Shown here in pieces: positions 37,343 to 47,400 of a stretch of DNA of 64,000 nucleotides. Source of the DNA: Neolewinella antarctica (GTDB lineage: Bacteria; Bacteroidota; Bacteroidia; Chitinophagales; Saprospiraceae); contig NZ_JAATJH010000001.1 in NCBI RefSeq assembly GCF_011927835.1, forward strand, positions 1,131,104 to 1,195,103. Reading direction: 5' to 3'. The notes under the pieces were generated by a model. The model was not told the origin of the DNA, made no database searches, and saw nothing but the letters and a program-made list of their open reading frames with translations. Each line of letters starts with the position of its first letter. Position 1 is the stretch's first letter. The position numbers and the translations under genes were made by a program.

Positions 37343-39361
37343 TTACTGCGCTTCGATACTTTCGATGATCGTGCCGACCGTGATGCGATCGACGACCTCC
37401 TGCCCACTGGTCACCTCGGCAAAAATGGTGTAATTACCATCTAGATGCGGCGCGGCGCGGTGAGTAATAAAAAACTGAACACCTTCCGTGTCCTTACCCG
37501 CGCTCGCCATCCCCACGAGGCCCGGCCGGTCGAACCGAATACCCGGCGTCTCGGTGCGCACGAACGAACTTTCCGCCCCGAAGCCATCCCCCAAAGGGCC
37601 ACCACCCTGGGCGACAAAATTGGGTACAACGCGGTGGAACGACTTGCCGTCGTAGTAAGCTTCCCCCACCCGCTGCAAAAAGTTAGTCACCGTCGCGGGA
37701 GCAATGTCCGGCAACATTTTAAGGCTGAAGCGGCCGACACTGGTGCGGACCAGTACGTCTTTTCCTCCCGCTCCCAACACTTCCCAGTCAATGGCTTGCG
37801 CCACTGATGTAGGCTGTTGTGGAGTCGGCTTGGGCTCCCCGGCCAGCGCGGCGCGGGCTGCGTCAACGGCGTAATATGCCTCTAGCTCCCGGGGCAGCTT
37901 GAAGGACTTGAGTGCGGACCGGAGCCAGACTTGATCGGGATAGAGTGGCCCGTAAACGGTAGGCTGCGCCGCAATGGCGTTGGCGGCGTGATAAGCTGGC
38001 CCGACGGCAAGGCTCGTTACCATCTCCTGAAAAAACCCGGCCAGGTCAAGTCGGACACGGCTCGAACTACCCCGAAAAAAAGCCGCGAAATCCTCCCGCT
38101 CGCTGATGGAGTACAATGCCTCGGCGGCGGCACTGCGCACCACGGGAGAGCCGCTTTCCTTGTACAGGTCGTGGATTGTCCGGTAATTCCAGGGGAACTC
38201 GGCGAGGGCCTGTAGTATTTCCGCCCGGTGGTAATCACTTTGCGTGGTGGCGTAAGCCTGGCGCAGGTCGTAGTTGATTCTACCCCGGTAGTCGGTTAGG
38301 TAAAGCGGGAGGTATTTATTGGCGGCGCCGAAGAGTTGGTAGCGGATGTCCGTGCGGGTAGAATCTTTTGCGAAGCGGTGGTAGTAAGTCGCGTCGGAGG
38401 CATCACCGTGCTCCCGTAAGTAGGCGGCGGCCTGCCTGCGGACGAGCGGGTGCTCATCCGACAGTCGTTGCAGCACGGCGGGGCGCACGAGGGCATAATC
38501 GTAATCAGCTAACCCCTTCAGGGCTTCCACCCGTACGCGCCAGTCCGACTGTTCTTCCAGAGCACGCAGCAAGGCGATCCGCGCGGCGGCCGAATTCACC
38601 CCGCCCAGGGTGCGGACAACACCCATCAGTAGGTCGGGGTCGATTTCGGTCCGTAGGGCCTGACGCAACTTTTCGTCCTGACCCGTCGTGGCACGCAACG
38701 GGAAGCGTTGGGCGTAGAAGCTAGCTTCCTGCTTCGTTTGGGGGGCGACGGTTGGGTCCAGCAGCCGGTCCAGCACCAAGCTATCCGCCGCGTCGGAGCG
38801 AATACCACGGCGGCCGAAATATAGTAGGCTTCGTACCTGTGCCGAGCGCAACAGGGTATCCGCAGGCCGGTAGGTGGTGATGGCCGTCACCTGATCGAGC
38901 ACGCTCGCCCCGCCCGTCTTACCAATTGCGGTGAGGATGGCGGCGTTGTATTCTTGCAGTTGACCGAGGGTATCGAAGGCGGCGGCCAGTGACCGGGCGA
39001 GTGTCTCTTCTCCGGTCTGCCCAAGTGCGTAGGCGGCCGCCGAGCGGACGAGTTCGTAGCGATCCGCTAGTTGCTCAATTAGCATAGCGTGGCCCGTGGC
39101 GGGTAGTTCTGGGAACGATCCGAGGGCACGCGTTGCCTGGTAACGGTAACTGGGGTTTGGGTGGGAGAGGTAGGTCAGCAGGCTATCAACGTGGCGTCCG
39201 TTCTGGTGCTCGTAGATGCGGCGGGTGGTCAGGTCGTTCAGGTCAACGACGATGCCTTCAAATTTCTCTTCAGTGGGCGGAACGCAGGCTACCGCCAGCA
39301 CGCAGACGCCGAGCAGCAGGACCAGGCGAATGAGAAGGGGGACGGAGGGGGTGGTCAGCAT
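37343..39361 (-). CDS. HEAT-repeat/cyclophilin fusion lipoprotein
   Basis: A 672-residue lipoprotein joining an N-terminal HEAT-repeat solenoid to a C-terminal cyclophilin-type peptidyl-prolyl isomerase. The signal ends LLLGVCVLAVACVP with the lipid Cys. HEAT-like repeats run about 55-480 (e.g. SYRYQATRALGSFPELPATG, SAAAYALGQTG, EALKGLADYDYALVRPAV). The cyclophilin domain, about 535-670, has YYDGKSFHRVVPNFVAQGGG, GVQFFITHRAAPHLDGNYTI and FAEVTSGQEVVDRI. It is probably a periplasmic folding factor. ATG 39361 is chosen because the signal sequence starts there; an upstream ATG at 39415 would add an Arg-rich non-signal stretch. Confidence 0.88.
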   Translation of the reverse strand: MLTTPSVPLLIRLVLLLGVCVLAVACVPPTEEKFEGIVVDLNDLTTRRIYEHQNGRHVDSLLTYLSHPNPSYRYQATRALGSFPELPATGHAMLIEQLADRYELVRSAAAYALGQTGEETLARSLAAAFDTLGQLQEYNAAILTAIGKTGGASVLDQVTAITTYRPADTLLRSAQVRSLLYFGRRGIRSDAADSLVLDRLLDPTVAPQTKQEASFYAQRFPLRATTGQDEKLRQALRTEIDPDLLMGVVRTLGGVNSAAARIALLRALEEQSDWRVRVEALKGLADYDYALVRPAVLQRLSDEHPLVRRQAAAYLREHGDASDATYYHRFAKDSTRTDIRYQLFGAANKYLPLYLTDYRGRINYDLRQAYATTQSDYHRAEILQALAEFPWNYRTIHDLYKESGSPVVRSAAAEALYSISEREDFAAFFRGSSSRVRLDLAGFFQEMVTSLAVGPAYHAANAIAAQPTVYGPLYPDQVWLRSALKSFKLPRELEAYYAVDAARAALAGEPKPTPQQPTSVAQAIDWEVLGAGGKDVLVRTSVGRFSLKMLPDIAPATVTNFLQRVGEAYYDGKSFHRVVPNFVAQGGGPLGDGFGAESSFVRTETPGIRFDRPGLVGMASAGKDTEGVQFFITHRAAPHLDGNYTIFAEVTSGQEVVDRITVGTIIESIEAQ

Positions 39362-39491
39362 GGCACGGCGGTAAATTCTCCGGCTAAGGTACAGTACGGG
39401 CCGGGGGCGGGGCATACGTCGAGAATTAAGTAGCGGGCGAAACCCAAATCGGGGAAGCTAGCGTTATCTTGCCGTACTCAAACTATCCAAG

Positions 39492-39875
39492 ATGCAGGGA
39501 TTGAAAAAATACCGCGACCGTTTCAGTGAATTGAAGCTGTGGGAAAAGCTCAGGCGAGTTGGCGTGGCCGCGGGTGCCAAGGTAGTATATACGGCACTAC
39601 TGCTCTACTTCGCCTACAAGCGCCCCGAGACGCCCACGTGGGCTAAGCGATTAGCCATGGGTGGCCTGGGCTACCTCATCGTGCCCATTGACGCCATCCC
39701 CGATTTCAGTTTTTTGCTGGGCTACACGGACGATCTCGGCGTCCTGAGTTTTGCGTTAGTGACGATTGCGGCTTACGTAAACGATGAGGTAAAAGGCAAC
39801 GCGCGCGGACAAATGGCGACTTGGTTCGGTCCGGTGGACGAGGACGCTTTGGCTGAGGTCGATGAGAAACTGTAA
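39492..39875 (+). CDS. YkvA/DUF1232 family membrane-associated protein
   Basis: A 127-residue protein with a DUF1232 (YkvA) domain. The signature GYLIVPIDAIPDFSFLLGYT followed by DDLGVLSFAL is clear. A hydrophobic stretch around residues 28-44 precedes it. Family members are small membrane proteins of unknown function. TATCTTGC about 27 bp upstream resembles a -7 box. Confidence 0.85.
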   Translation: MQGLKKYRDRFSELKLWEKLRRVGVAAGAKVVYTALLLYFAYKRPETPTWAKRLAMGGLGYLIVPIDAIPDFSFLLGYTDDLGVLSFALVTIAAYVNDEVKGNARGQMATWFGPVDEDALAEVDEKL

Positions 39876-39927
39876 CCGGGCCGGCGATGATGGTGGGATC
39901 GACTCCCCTACCCCACTTCCCCGCACC

Positions 39928-39949
39928 CACCCCGATAATTACCGGGGTG
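39928..39949. repeat. Hairpin of the CCCCG...CGGGG palindrome family
   Basis: CACCCCG-ATAATTAC-CGGGGTG pairs over 7 bp plus two inner A-T pairs. It sits in the gap before the HD-PycTM gene and resembles, without being identical to, the palindromes in the tRNA remnants. Confidence 0.45.
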
Positions 39950-39986
39950 CCGATTCTACGGTACTATGATCCGTATATTGCCACCT

Positions 39987-41294
39987 ATGGAGATTATCGT
40001 GGACCGTAAACAACTGCTGGCGGACGCAGAAGCCTACGTGGAAAAGTACATCCACGAAAACGTGGCGAGTGAATTTGTCTACCACAACTTCCAGCACACC
40101 TGCGCCGTAGTCGATGCAGCGCGCGAATTAGCCGACCACTACGAAGTAACGTCGGAAGAGAAATTCATCATCGTACTAGCGGCCTGGTTTCACGACACCG
40201 GCTACGCCGAAGGTTGGGAGGATCACGAAGAAAGAAGCATTACGAACGCCCATGGCTACCTCCGTGACAACGGTGTGGACGATACGAGCCTCTTTGCGTC
40301 AATTGCCGGAGCGATCCGCGCAACGCGTATGCCACAGCAGCCCACTAATTTCATCGAGCAGATCGTTGCCGATGCCGACCTGAGCCACCTCGGCGACCTT
40401 AGTTACTGGGATCGTTGCGGCCGCGTCCGGCAAGAATTCGCGCTGACCCGTGATCTGGTGATGTCCGACCAGGAGTGGATCGATTTCGAACTCGGCTTTA
40501 TGCTCAACCACGAATACCACACCGAAGCCGCCCGTGAGCTTTTTGGCGAACGAAAAAGTAAGCACGTCAAGCAACTCTACAAACGTAAGAAAGCGCTTTT
40601 CCCGGACCAAACACCCACCAACCTTCAGGAACTGGAGATCGCTAAGAAACAGAAGAAACAGCTCAAGAAGCTAAAACGAGCGGAGGTGAAGAAAACGGGA
40701 AAAGACCCCGGATTTAAACCCGGCCGCGGGGTGGAAACTATGTACCGCGCGACTTACCGCACCCACGTCAACCTGAGCAGCATGGCCGATTCCAAGGCAA
40801 ACATCATGCTGTCGGTAAACGCCATCGTGCTCTCCGTCGTGGTCGCTAACCTGGCCACTAAGCTAGACACCAACACGCACCTCGTCGTGCCCACGGTGAT
40901 TCTGGTGGGCGTTTGCCTAGCCTCCCTTTTCTACGCGATCCAGGCAACGCGACCGAAAGTGACGGAGGGAAAAAGCAGCATGGAAGACATCAAGGCGCGC
41001 CGCAGTAATCTACTCTTCTTCGGTAACTTTTATAAAATGCCCATCGATGATTTTCACTACGGGATGATGGAGATGATCAGGGATGAGGATTTCCTGTACA
41101 GCTCCATGACGCGAGATCTTTACTACCTAGGTATCGTGCTGGCCAAGAAGTACACCTTTTTGCGCATCTGCTACAATATCTTTCTGTTCGGGATGATCGT
41201 AGCCGTGGTGGCTTTTTTGATCGCGATTATCTACCACAACGCCAATTCCCCGATCCCGGCGAACACGACTAACTTACTCATCCCCAATTCTTGA
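39987..41294 (+). CDS. HD-domain phosphohydrolase fused to PycTM-like (DUF5706) membrane domain
   Basis: A ~435-residue two-domain protein. The N-terminal HD domain (about 20-190) has YHNFQHT, AAWFHDTGYAEGWEDHE (the HD pair plus metal residues) and IVADADLSHLG, typical of metal-dependent phosphohydrolases. A Lys-rich linker (about 190-245) follows. The C-terminal half matches DUF5706: HVNLSSMADSKANIMLSVNA, then transmembrane segments at about residues 275-310 and 385-410. DUF5706 is the effector domain PycTM of Pycsar anti-phage systems, where cCMP or cUMP triggers membrane damage. No cyclase gene is adjacent. I use ATG 39987, since TATATTGC just before it looks like a -7 box; ATG 39966 would add 7 residues. 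Confidence 0.85.
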   Translation: MEIIVDRKQLLADAEAYVEKYIHENVASEFVYHNFQHTCAVVDAARELADHYEVTSEEKFIIVLAAWFHDTGYAEGWEDHEERSITNAHGYLRDNGVDDTSLFASIAGAIRATRMPQQPTNFIEQIVADADLSHLGDLSYWDRCGRVRQEFALTRDLVMSDQEWIDFELGFMLNHEYHTEAARELFGERKSKHVKQLYKRKKALFPDQTPTNLQELEIAKKQKKQLKKLKRAEVKKTGKDPGFKPGRGVETMYRATYRTHVNLSSMADSKANIMLSVNAIVLSVVVANLATKLDTNTHLVVPTVILVGVCLASLFYAIQATRPKVTEGKSSMEDIKARRSNLLFFGNFYKMPIDDFHYGMMEMIRDEDFLYSSMTRDLYYLGIVLAKKYTFLRICYNIFLFGMIVAVVAFLIAIIYHNANSPIPANTTNLLIPNS

Positions 41295-41359
41295 AAATCC
41301 CTTCTTAGCTTTCGCCCGGATTAAAGCCTCCCTAATAAAGCGCTACCTCACTACGAACG

Positions 41360-41389
41360 ACGCCCCGCCACCTAATGATGACGGGGCGT
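41360..41389. terminator. Bidirectional terminator between HD-PycTM and M28 genes
   Basis: ACGCCCCG/CGGGGCGT (41360-41367 with 41382-41389), 14-nt loop, in the gap between convergent genes. No strong T tract on either strand. Confidence 0.55.
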
Positions 41390-41413
41390 TGCCCGTAGTA
41401 AAATAACCGAACC

Positions 41414-43012
41414 TTACTTCTGTACGTCGACTTCGATCCGCCGATCCTGATTGGACAGCTGCCACGCCGTGTGAAAGACGAGCTGGCCGATCTTGGCCAT
41501 TTTGTCGAAGTTGATCTTATCGACCGTATCCGTCGCCTGGTGGTAGTCGGCGTGGGTACCGTTGAAGAAGAACACGCTCGGGATGCCCTTGACGGCGAAG
41601 TTGTAGTGGTCGGAGCGGTAGTAGTACCGGTTGGGGTCATCCTCCGCGTTGTACGTATAATCGAGCTCGATGTTGGTGAACGTGGCGTTCATGCGCTCAT
41701 TGATTTCGTGCAGTTCCGTGCTCAAGCGATCGGACCCGATGACGTAAATATATTCGGGGTTATCGGCGTGCTCGTCGTCGACGCGGCCAACCATGTCGAC
41801 GTTGATGTCGGCGATCGTATTTTCCAGGGGGAACAGCGGGTGGGCGGCGTAGTACTCCGAACCGAGCAAGCCCTTTTCCTCGCCGCTGACGAGTAAAAAG
41901 AGAACGCTGCGCCGCGGACCGGCACCAGCTTTCTTGGCGGTGGTGAAAGCTTCCGCAATTTCGAGAATGGTGCTCGTACCGGAGCCGTTATCATCCGCGC
42001 CGTTAAACACGTCGTCGCCCCGCTTTCCGATGTGGTCGTAGTGGGCGCTGATCACCAACACTTCCTCTTTCAGCTGAGGGTCGCTCCCTTCCACGAAACC
42101 GTAGATGTTTTCCCCGATCAGTTCGTCGACTTGCTTCTGCTGAGTGAGGCGCAAATTGGTGGGAATTACCACTGGCTTTAACTTACCCGACTTCGTAAGC
42201 TTTTTACGCGCCTTAATGACCCTTCTCTCCTTTTTACCCAAGATTTTGCGGCTCAATTGTGGCGTTAGGTACACCACGTTGGCGGTGGTTCGATCCGTTT
42301 CCATTCCTTCGGCCATTCTCATCCGACCGTCGAGTGTTTCCTGGCGGATGTCGCGAATATTGTCCGCAAAATCGGGATCGATAACGAAAACGGTTTCGGC
42401 ACCCTTTTCTTTTGCCACGCGGAGTTTAGCTTCCACGTCGGTGCTCCATTCGGACTGCCTGGCGCTGCCGGAAACGTAGTAGTTTCCTTTCCGGTCCGTG
42501 GGTTCACCGGCGAGCATGATGATGTGCTTGCCGTTCACGTCCACGTTGTCGTAGTCGCTGTAGGTCGGGCTGTCGACGCCGTAGCCGACAAAGGTAATTT
42601 CGTCAATGTCGACCGCAGCACGGCTGGTGTTCTGGCTCGGGGCCGTGGCGTATTCGAAGAGGTGGCGAAGCGGCTTCCCGTTTAGCGACATCGCTACCGT
42701 ATCCCATTTCTGGCGCTTGAAGATGATGGTTTGAAAGTAACCTTTGTCTTCACCGATCGGGGGCAAGCCTAGTTTCACGAACTCCCCCTTCAGGTACGCC
42801 GCTGCTTTCTTCTGACCGGGCTGGCCCGTCTCGCGGCCTTCCATGTCATCATCAGAAATGATGGTGAGGTGGTCGCGAAGATCATCCGCGGTGATGGTGG
42901 CGGCGAACTCGCGAGCCTGATCGTTGGAGGTAGGTAAGGTTTGCGCTGCGCGTTGCGCCTGAGCGATTAAACTAGACGTAAGGCAGGCCAAAAGAGCTAT
43001 GTAACGGAGCAT
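41414..43012 (-). CDS. M28-family metallopeptidase, secreted
   Basis: A 532-residue exported zinc aminopeptidase-type enzyme. The start is ATG 43012, where a signal peptide MLRYIALLACLTSSLIAQAQ begins; the open frame extends 38 codons upstream without signal-like character. A PA-type insert covers about residues 120-260. The M28 domain carries the two-zinc set: SAHYDHIG (His), FNGADDNGSGTS (bridging Asp), LVSGEEKGLLGS (catalytic Glu and ligand Glu), NVDMVGR (Asp) and THADYHQATDTVDK (His). It is probably periplasmic or extracellular. A palindrome CTTGCGCGCGCAAG and box TACCTTGC lie about 160 bp upstream. Confidence 0.92.
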   Translation of the reverse strand: MLRYIALLACLTSSLIAQAQRAAQTLPTSNDQAREFAATITADDLRDHLTIISDDDMEGRETGQPGQKKAAAYLKGEFVKLGLPPIGEDKGYFQTIIFKRQKWDTVAMSLNGKPLRHLFEYATAPSQNTSRAAVDIDEITFVGYGVDSPTYSDYDNVDVNGKHIIMLAGEPTDRKGNYYVSGSARQSEWSTDVEAKLRVAKEKGAETVFVIDPDFADNIRDIRQETLDGRMRMAEGMETDRTTANVVYLTPQLSRKILGKKERRVIKARKKLTKSGKLKPVVIPTNLRLTQQKQVDELIGENIYGFVEGSDPQLKEEVLVISAHYDHIGKRGDDVFNGADDNGSGTSTILEIAEAFTTAKKAGAGPRRSVLFLLVSGEEKGLLGSEYYAAHPLFPLENTIADINVDMVGRVDDEHADNPEYIYVIGSDRLSTELHEINERMNATFTNIELDYTYNAEDDPNRYYYRSDHYNFAVKGIPSVFFFNGTHADYHQATDTVDKINFDKMAKIGQLVFHTAWQLSNQDRRIEVDVQK

Positions 43013-43605
43013 ATTTATTTTTGTGAGCGGCCGGACGTACCGACCTTTTGCTGGATAACTAAATAATAATCGGCTCACGCCAGGTTCCGTAATGCGTGTA
43101 CGGCACATGATATCAGCGATGATCAATCTGGTGATACAAGCCTGTTTTTATGGGACGATGCTTGCGCGCGCAAGGTAACACAAAACGGCACCGGGAAAAT
43201 GATATTGTTACTTGTGTATGGGGGTTAGGCTTCGTCATACTCACCCGGCGCGAATAAGCTACGATGGCCCTCGATTTCCAATAACTAATCAAGCTTCGGT
43301 ATTAGGGCCGGTAAACTGTATTCTTTAGGCCTCAATAAGAAACACCCGGCCACCGGTGAAGGCGGGCCGGGTGGCCTTGAATACGAAAGTGTGTAGTGTG
43401 TTGTCCGAATGCTTGCTGGCTATCTAGATAAATCAGTGTGTGTTCCAAAAAAAAGTCCAAATGTGTTAGTGCCTGCTGTATTTCCCGAGTCTGTACGTAA
43501 ATGTAAGGTTCGTAGGGGGGCCAAGGTTAGGTTGTGCAGCGACCCATTTTACGAGCGGTACGGTTCGTTCGATTAGTGGTAGATTATTGCGGTCGGGCTC
43601 ATTAG
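43013..43605. other. Gene-free stretch with two palindromes
   Basis: In these 593 bp I see no convincing gene. CTTGCGCGCGCAAG (43161-43174) is a 14-bp palindrome overlapping a leftward TACCTTGC box for the M28 gene. CACCCGGCC (43343-43351) pairs with GGCCGGGTG (43365-43373); leftwards this is followed by TTTCTTATT, so it may end the LytTR transcript after a 230-nt untranslated tail. Confidence 0.5.
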
Positions 43606-44349
43606 TCAGGAAGCTAGCCAGGCTTTGACGGCAGCTTTTTTTCGCCGGCTCACGTCGATCAGGCGGCTATTTTTGAGCCGCAACGTCGAGGTATCCGCCC
43701 AACCGGTGACGTGAACGCGGTTGACGAGATAAGACCGGTGGACGGCGAAAAAACCGTACGGCGCGAGCATCTTGCGGTATTCACCGATGCTGTAGGAAGA
43801 CAGTCGCTTACTACCGTCGCTAAGTTCAATGCTGGTGTATCCGTCTACCCCCTGGCAACAGAGTATGTTACCGGCCTCGACAAATTCAACTCCCTTTTCC
43901 GAGGGGATACTGATTTGCTTGGTGGCATTATCGGCCCGGTCGAGGTTACTCAGGAGGGCCCGTAGCCGGCGTTCGCCGTTACGTTGTCGGATACGAATTT
44001 TAGCCACGGCAATCGACTGAGTGAGTTCAACGGGGTCGATTGGCTTGACGAGATAACCGAGGGCGGCCACCTTGATGGCTTGCATCGCGTATTCCTCCGC
44101 ACTCGTCACGAAGATGATCTCCGGGCGGGACTCAGGGCGGAGTTGGCGAATGAGATCGAAGCCGCGGCCATCGGGAAGGTTGATGTCCAGGAAAAGCAGA
44201 TCGGGCTGGTGGGTGATGGTGCTCGACAGGCCCTCCCTGACGGTGGTTGCGACGCCACTAATATGTATCTCGGGGTGCGCGGTTCGGAGCATTACGCCAA
44301 GCGCCCGACTGGCCGCCGGTTCATCATCAATCAGTAATGCTTTGATCAT
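43606..44349 (-). CDS. LytTR-family response regulator
   Basis: A 247-residue two-component response regulator. The receiver domain (1-~120) has acidic DDE at 8-10, phospho-acceptor Asp55 (LLFLDINLPDG), Thr in FVTSAEE and Lys in YLVKPID. The C-terminal LytTR DNA-binding domain (about 145-245) has FVEAGNILCCQGVDGYTSIE, YRKMLAPYGFFAVHRSYLVN and LIDVSRRKKAAVKAWL. It is divergent from the sensor kinase gene, 75 bp apart, and the two most likely form a pair. TACCTTGC (44375-44382, leftward) is a possible -7 box. Confidence 0.95.
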   Translation of the reverse strand: MIKALLIDDEPAASRALGVMLRTAHPEIHISGVATTVREGLSSTITHQPDLLFLDINLPDGRGFDLIRQLRPESRPEIIFVTSAEEYAMQAIKVAALGYLVKPIDPVELTQSIAVAKIRIRQRNGERRLRALLSNLDRADNATKQISIPSEKGVEFVEAGNILCCQGVDGYTSIELSDGSKRLSSYSIGEYRKMLAPYGFFAVHRSYLVNRVHVTGWADTSTLRLKNSRLIDVSRRKKAAVKAWLAS

Positions 44350-44424
44350 ATCCGTAAGGTAACGGGTTCGGCCGGCAAGGTAGTTCCTTGTTACACCGTC
44401 AATTGCGTACTTTCGTTACAGTTC

Positions 44425-47400
44425 ATGAAAAACCCCCTTTCAGTTTCGTCGATCTTTGTTTGGCTTCCGCTCGTGTTCTTTGGTCTGGCCGGTAGTGCGC
44501 GGTCGCTGGATGCACAGTCTTTCGGTCCGCAAATGACGACCTCCGTTAAGCTCTCGCTGGAAGACGGCCTTCCCCACCGGGAGGTACGCAGCACCGTGCT
44601 GGACACCAACGGGGTAATGTGGCTGAGCACGGCGGCCGGTTTGGTCCGTTACAACGGGCGGGGGTTTACGTCTTTCGGACGGGTGCCGCAGCAGTTTTCG
44701 GGCGCACTGACGCTGGGGCATGACGGGCTGATTTATTCAACCCCATCCGGTGAAGTCGACTCCACGGAAGTTTTTAACCCGTACACCCTCCGCAGCACGG
44801 GGTTTCACCTTCCCGGCGCCCTTGGTGTGTATCAGCGTAGTGGTCAAGAATTATACTTCCTCTGCCGGGATAGCTTACGGAGCTTAAGAATCACGCCCGG
44901 CCACTCCGCTCCTACGCATAATGCCCTGCACCCGCGGCCGCGCATCACGGACATTACTGAGCAACTGATCTACGCCGAAGATGACCATTTCGTTACCTAT
45001 TTCGCCCACAGCGGCAGCGTGACGGAGGTGAAGGGTCGGGACGTGGCTATCTACGACCTGCCCACCCTGGGGAGCAACGGCAAGGTTTATGACCTGCAAA
45101 TGGACCGCCGGAACCGCCTGGTCTGCCTTACGAATGAGGGCGTTTTTTATAAGCCAGCGGGTATCGATATTTTTGAGAAGGCGGCGAGCACGGAGCTTGC
45201 GGATGAGGAGTTGAATTATTACGCAGAAGACGAAGCGGGTAATGCTATCTTGGCGCGTTTGAACATATTCTCCCTGCGTTGGGAGCGCTTTTATTTGGTC
45301 GTTGACGACCGCATACACGACCTGGCGTGGTTGTTAGCCGACGAAGACCGAATCATCAGCGCCCGGGGCGACGACTTTACAAAAGGCATTACGCTGGCTA
45401 CTTACGGGGGGCTGCAAACAGTTGTCTTTAAACACAACACGTCGGCCCCTTTTTTGCGCCACATGTACACCTCCAACATAACGAAGTCTCAATTCGGCCA
45501 CGTAATGCGCGGTTTTACGACCACCGCGAACGGTGACGTCATCGCGAATAAGGACACCGGCACCAACGCCTGGTTCCGGCTATCCGCAGCTACGGGCCGC
45601 GTCGATACGATTACCATCCGGGACGAACTCGGTCGGGAAGTCGAGCAAATGGGCTGCGGGACTAACCTGCTGTCGGTCGGGCCTTACGTCTACGGCCACA
45701 GTTGCAACATCGCCCCACCCAGTAGCGTCAGCTTTTTAAGTCGTTACGAACCCGCCAAAGACACTTGGCGCATTTTCTATCTGCCCGTAAAGAATCAGAT
45801 CATCAGGTACCTGATCCACGACGAGGGGCGGGAAGTTATCTGGTTATTTACGGAATACTGGCGGCAAAATAGGCCGGGGGCTGTCTTCCAGTTTGATATT
45901 CGTACCGGCACCATCAGCGAGGTCGCACTGCGGTCCCCTACCGGCGGCATGTTCGGATACCCGAGGGGAGTTGCGCACGACCCTGAAACAGACCTGTTCT
46001 GGATCGGCACGATCAGGGGATTTTACCGGTTCTCCCCCGCCGACGGGTCGTTACGTCAGTACGCGCTCCCCGGCGGTCGGCCAACCCAAATCACCGCGGT
46101 CATGCCCCCCCGGAATAAATCGATCCTACTCGGAACGCTCAGCGAGGGGATTCAGCGCTTCGACATCGCTGCGGAAACCTTCGAGCACCGTGGTGGAATA
46201 CTTGCCCACGGAAAAGTGCCCGAAGTCGACGGCTTCATATCCCTTCCCAGCAACAGCGTTGCCGGCATGGCCATGACGAAAGACAGCCAAATAATTGTTA
46301 CGACCTTCAACGGCCTGGCATTACACGACGCGGGTAAGGATTACCACTACACGACCGCGGAAGGGCTGGGAAACAATGAATTCAACACCTCCTCCCTGCA
46401 TTACGATGCGCACGGCGACCGCTGGCTCGCCGGGGGCATAAATGGCTTCGTTAGCTTTGCGGCGACGGATTTGGTGCCTCCCCCGAGCCCGTATAAACCC
46501 GTGCTGCTACGCTACCGTGACCTCGACGAGAACATCGGGTTCGAAAAATCCAGCGACCTCCTTCCTACCCCCGCTGGCCCGCTGGTCGTGGAACCAAGCG
46601 TTGCCTATTTCTCGCTGGAGTTTGCCCTGCCGGATTACACGGGGGCGGGCACGCCTACGTATGAGACCATGCTTACCGGCCTCGATCCCGACTGGCGTGT
46701 GCCCACCACTACACCGTCAGTTCGATATTCCAGACTACCACCCGGCCGGTACGAATTTAACCTCCGGGCGACCGATGGTTCCGGGCGATCGACCAGGGCC
46801 ATACCGCCACTATCCATCGTTGTTTTGCGACCGTGGTACCAACAAAGCTGGTTTTACCTCCTGGCGGCCACCATCGTCGTCTCTTTAGTTGGCGGATTCA
46901 TCCGGCTGCGGTTCCTGCGGCTGCGCGAGCGTTATCTGGCCCAACAACGCGTACAGATGTTGGAATTAAGATCCTTGCGTCAGCAAATGAACCCACACTT
47001 TATTTCTAACGCGATGAACGCCATTCGGGAGTTCGTTTACAAGGAGGACCCGAAAAGTGCGGCGCGTTACCTGACGGATTTTAGCCGACTGATGCGTTTG
47101 TACATGGAAGCGTCCCGGAAACCTTCCAGCACGATCGCCGATGAAGTAGAGTTACTCGACCATTACATAAGGCTGGAACGACTGCGGTTTCCGGACAAAT
47201 TTGCCTACCGGATTGAGGTAGGAGCGGACCTCGACCCCGCCATGGACGAATTACCATCGTTCCTGTTGCAGCCGCTCGTGGAAAATGCCATCAATCACGG
47301 TTTACTACCGCTTAAAAAAGGAGGGCTGCTCACGGTAAGTTTTCTATTAGCCGCGGATGACGAAGACACACTCGTTTGCCGCGTGGCGGATAATGGTGTC

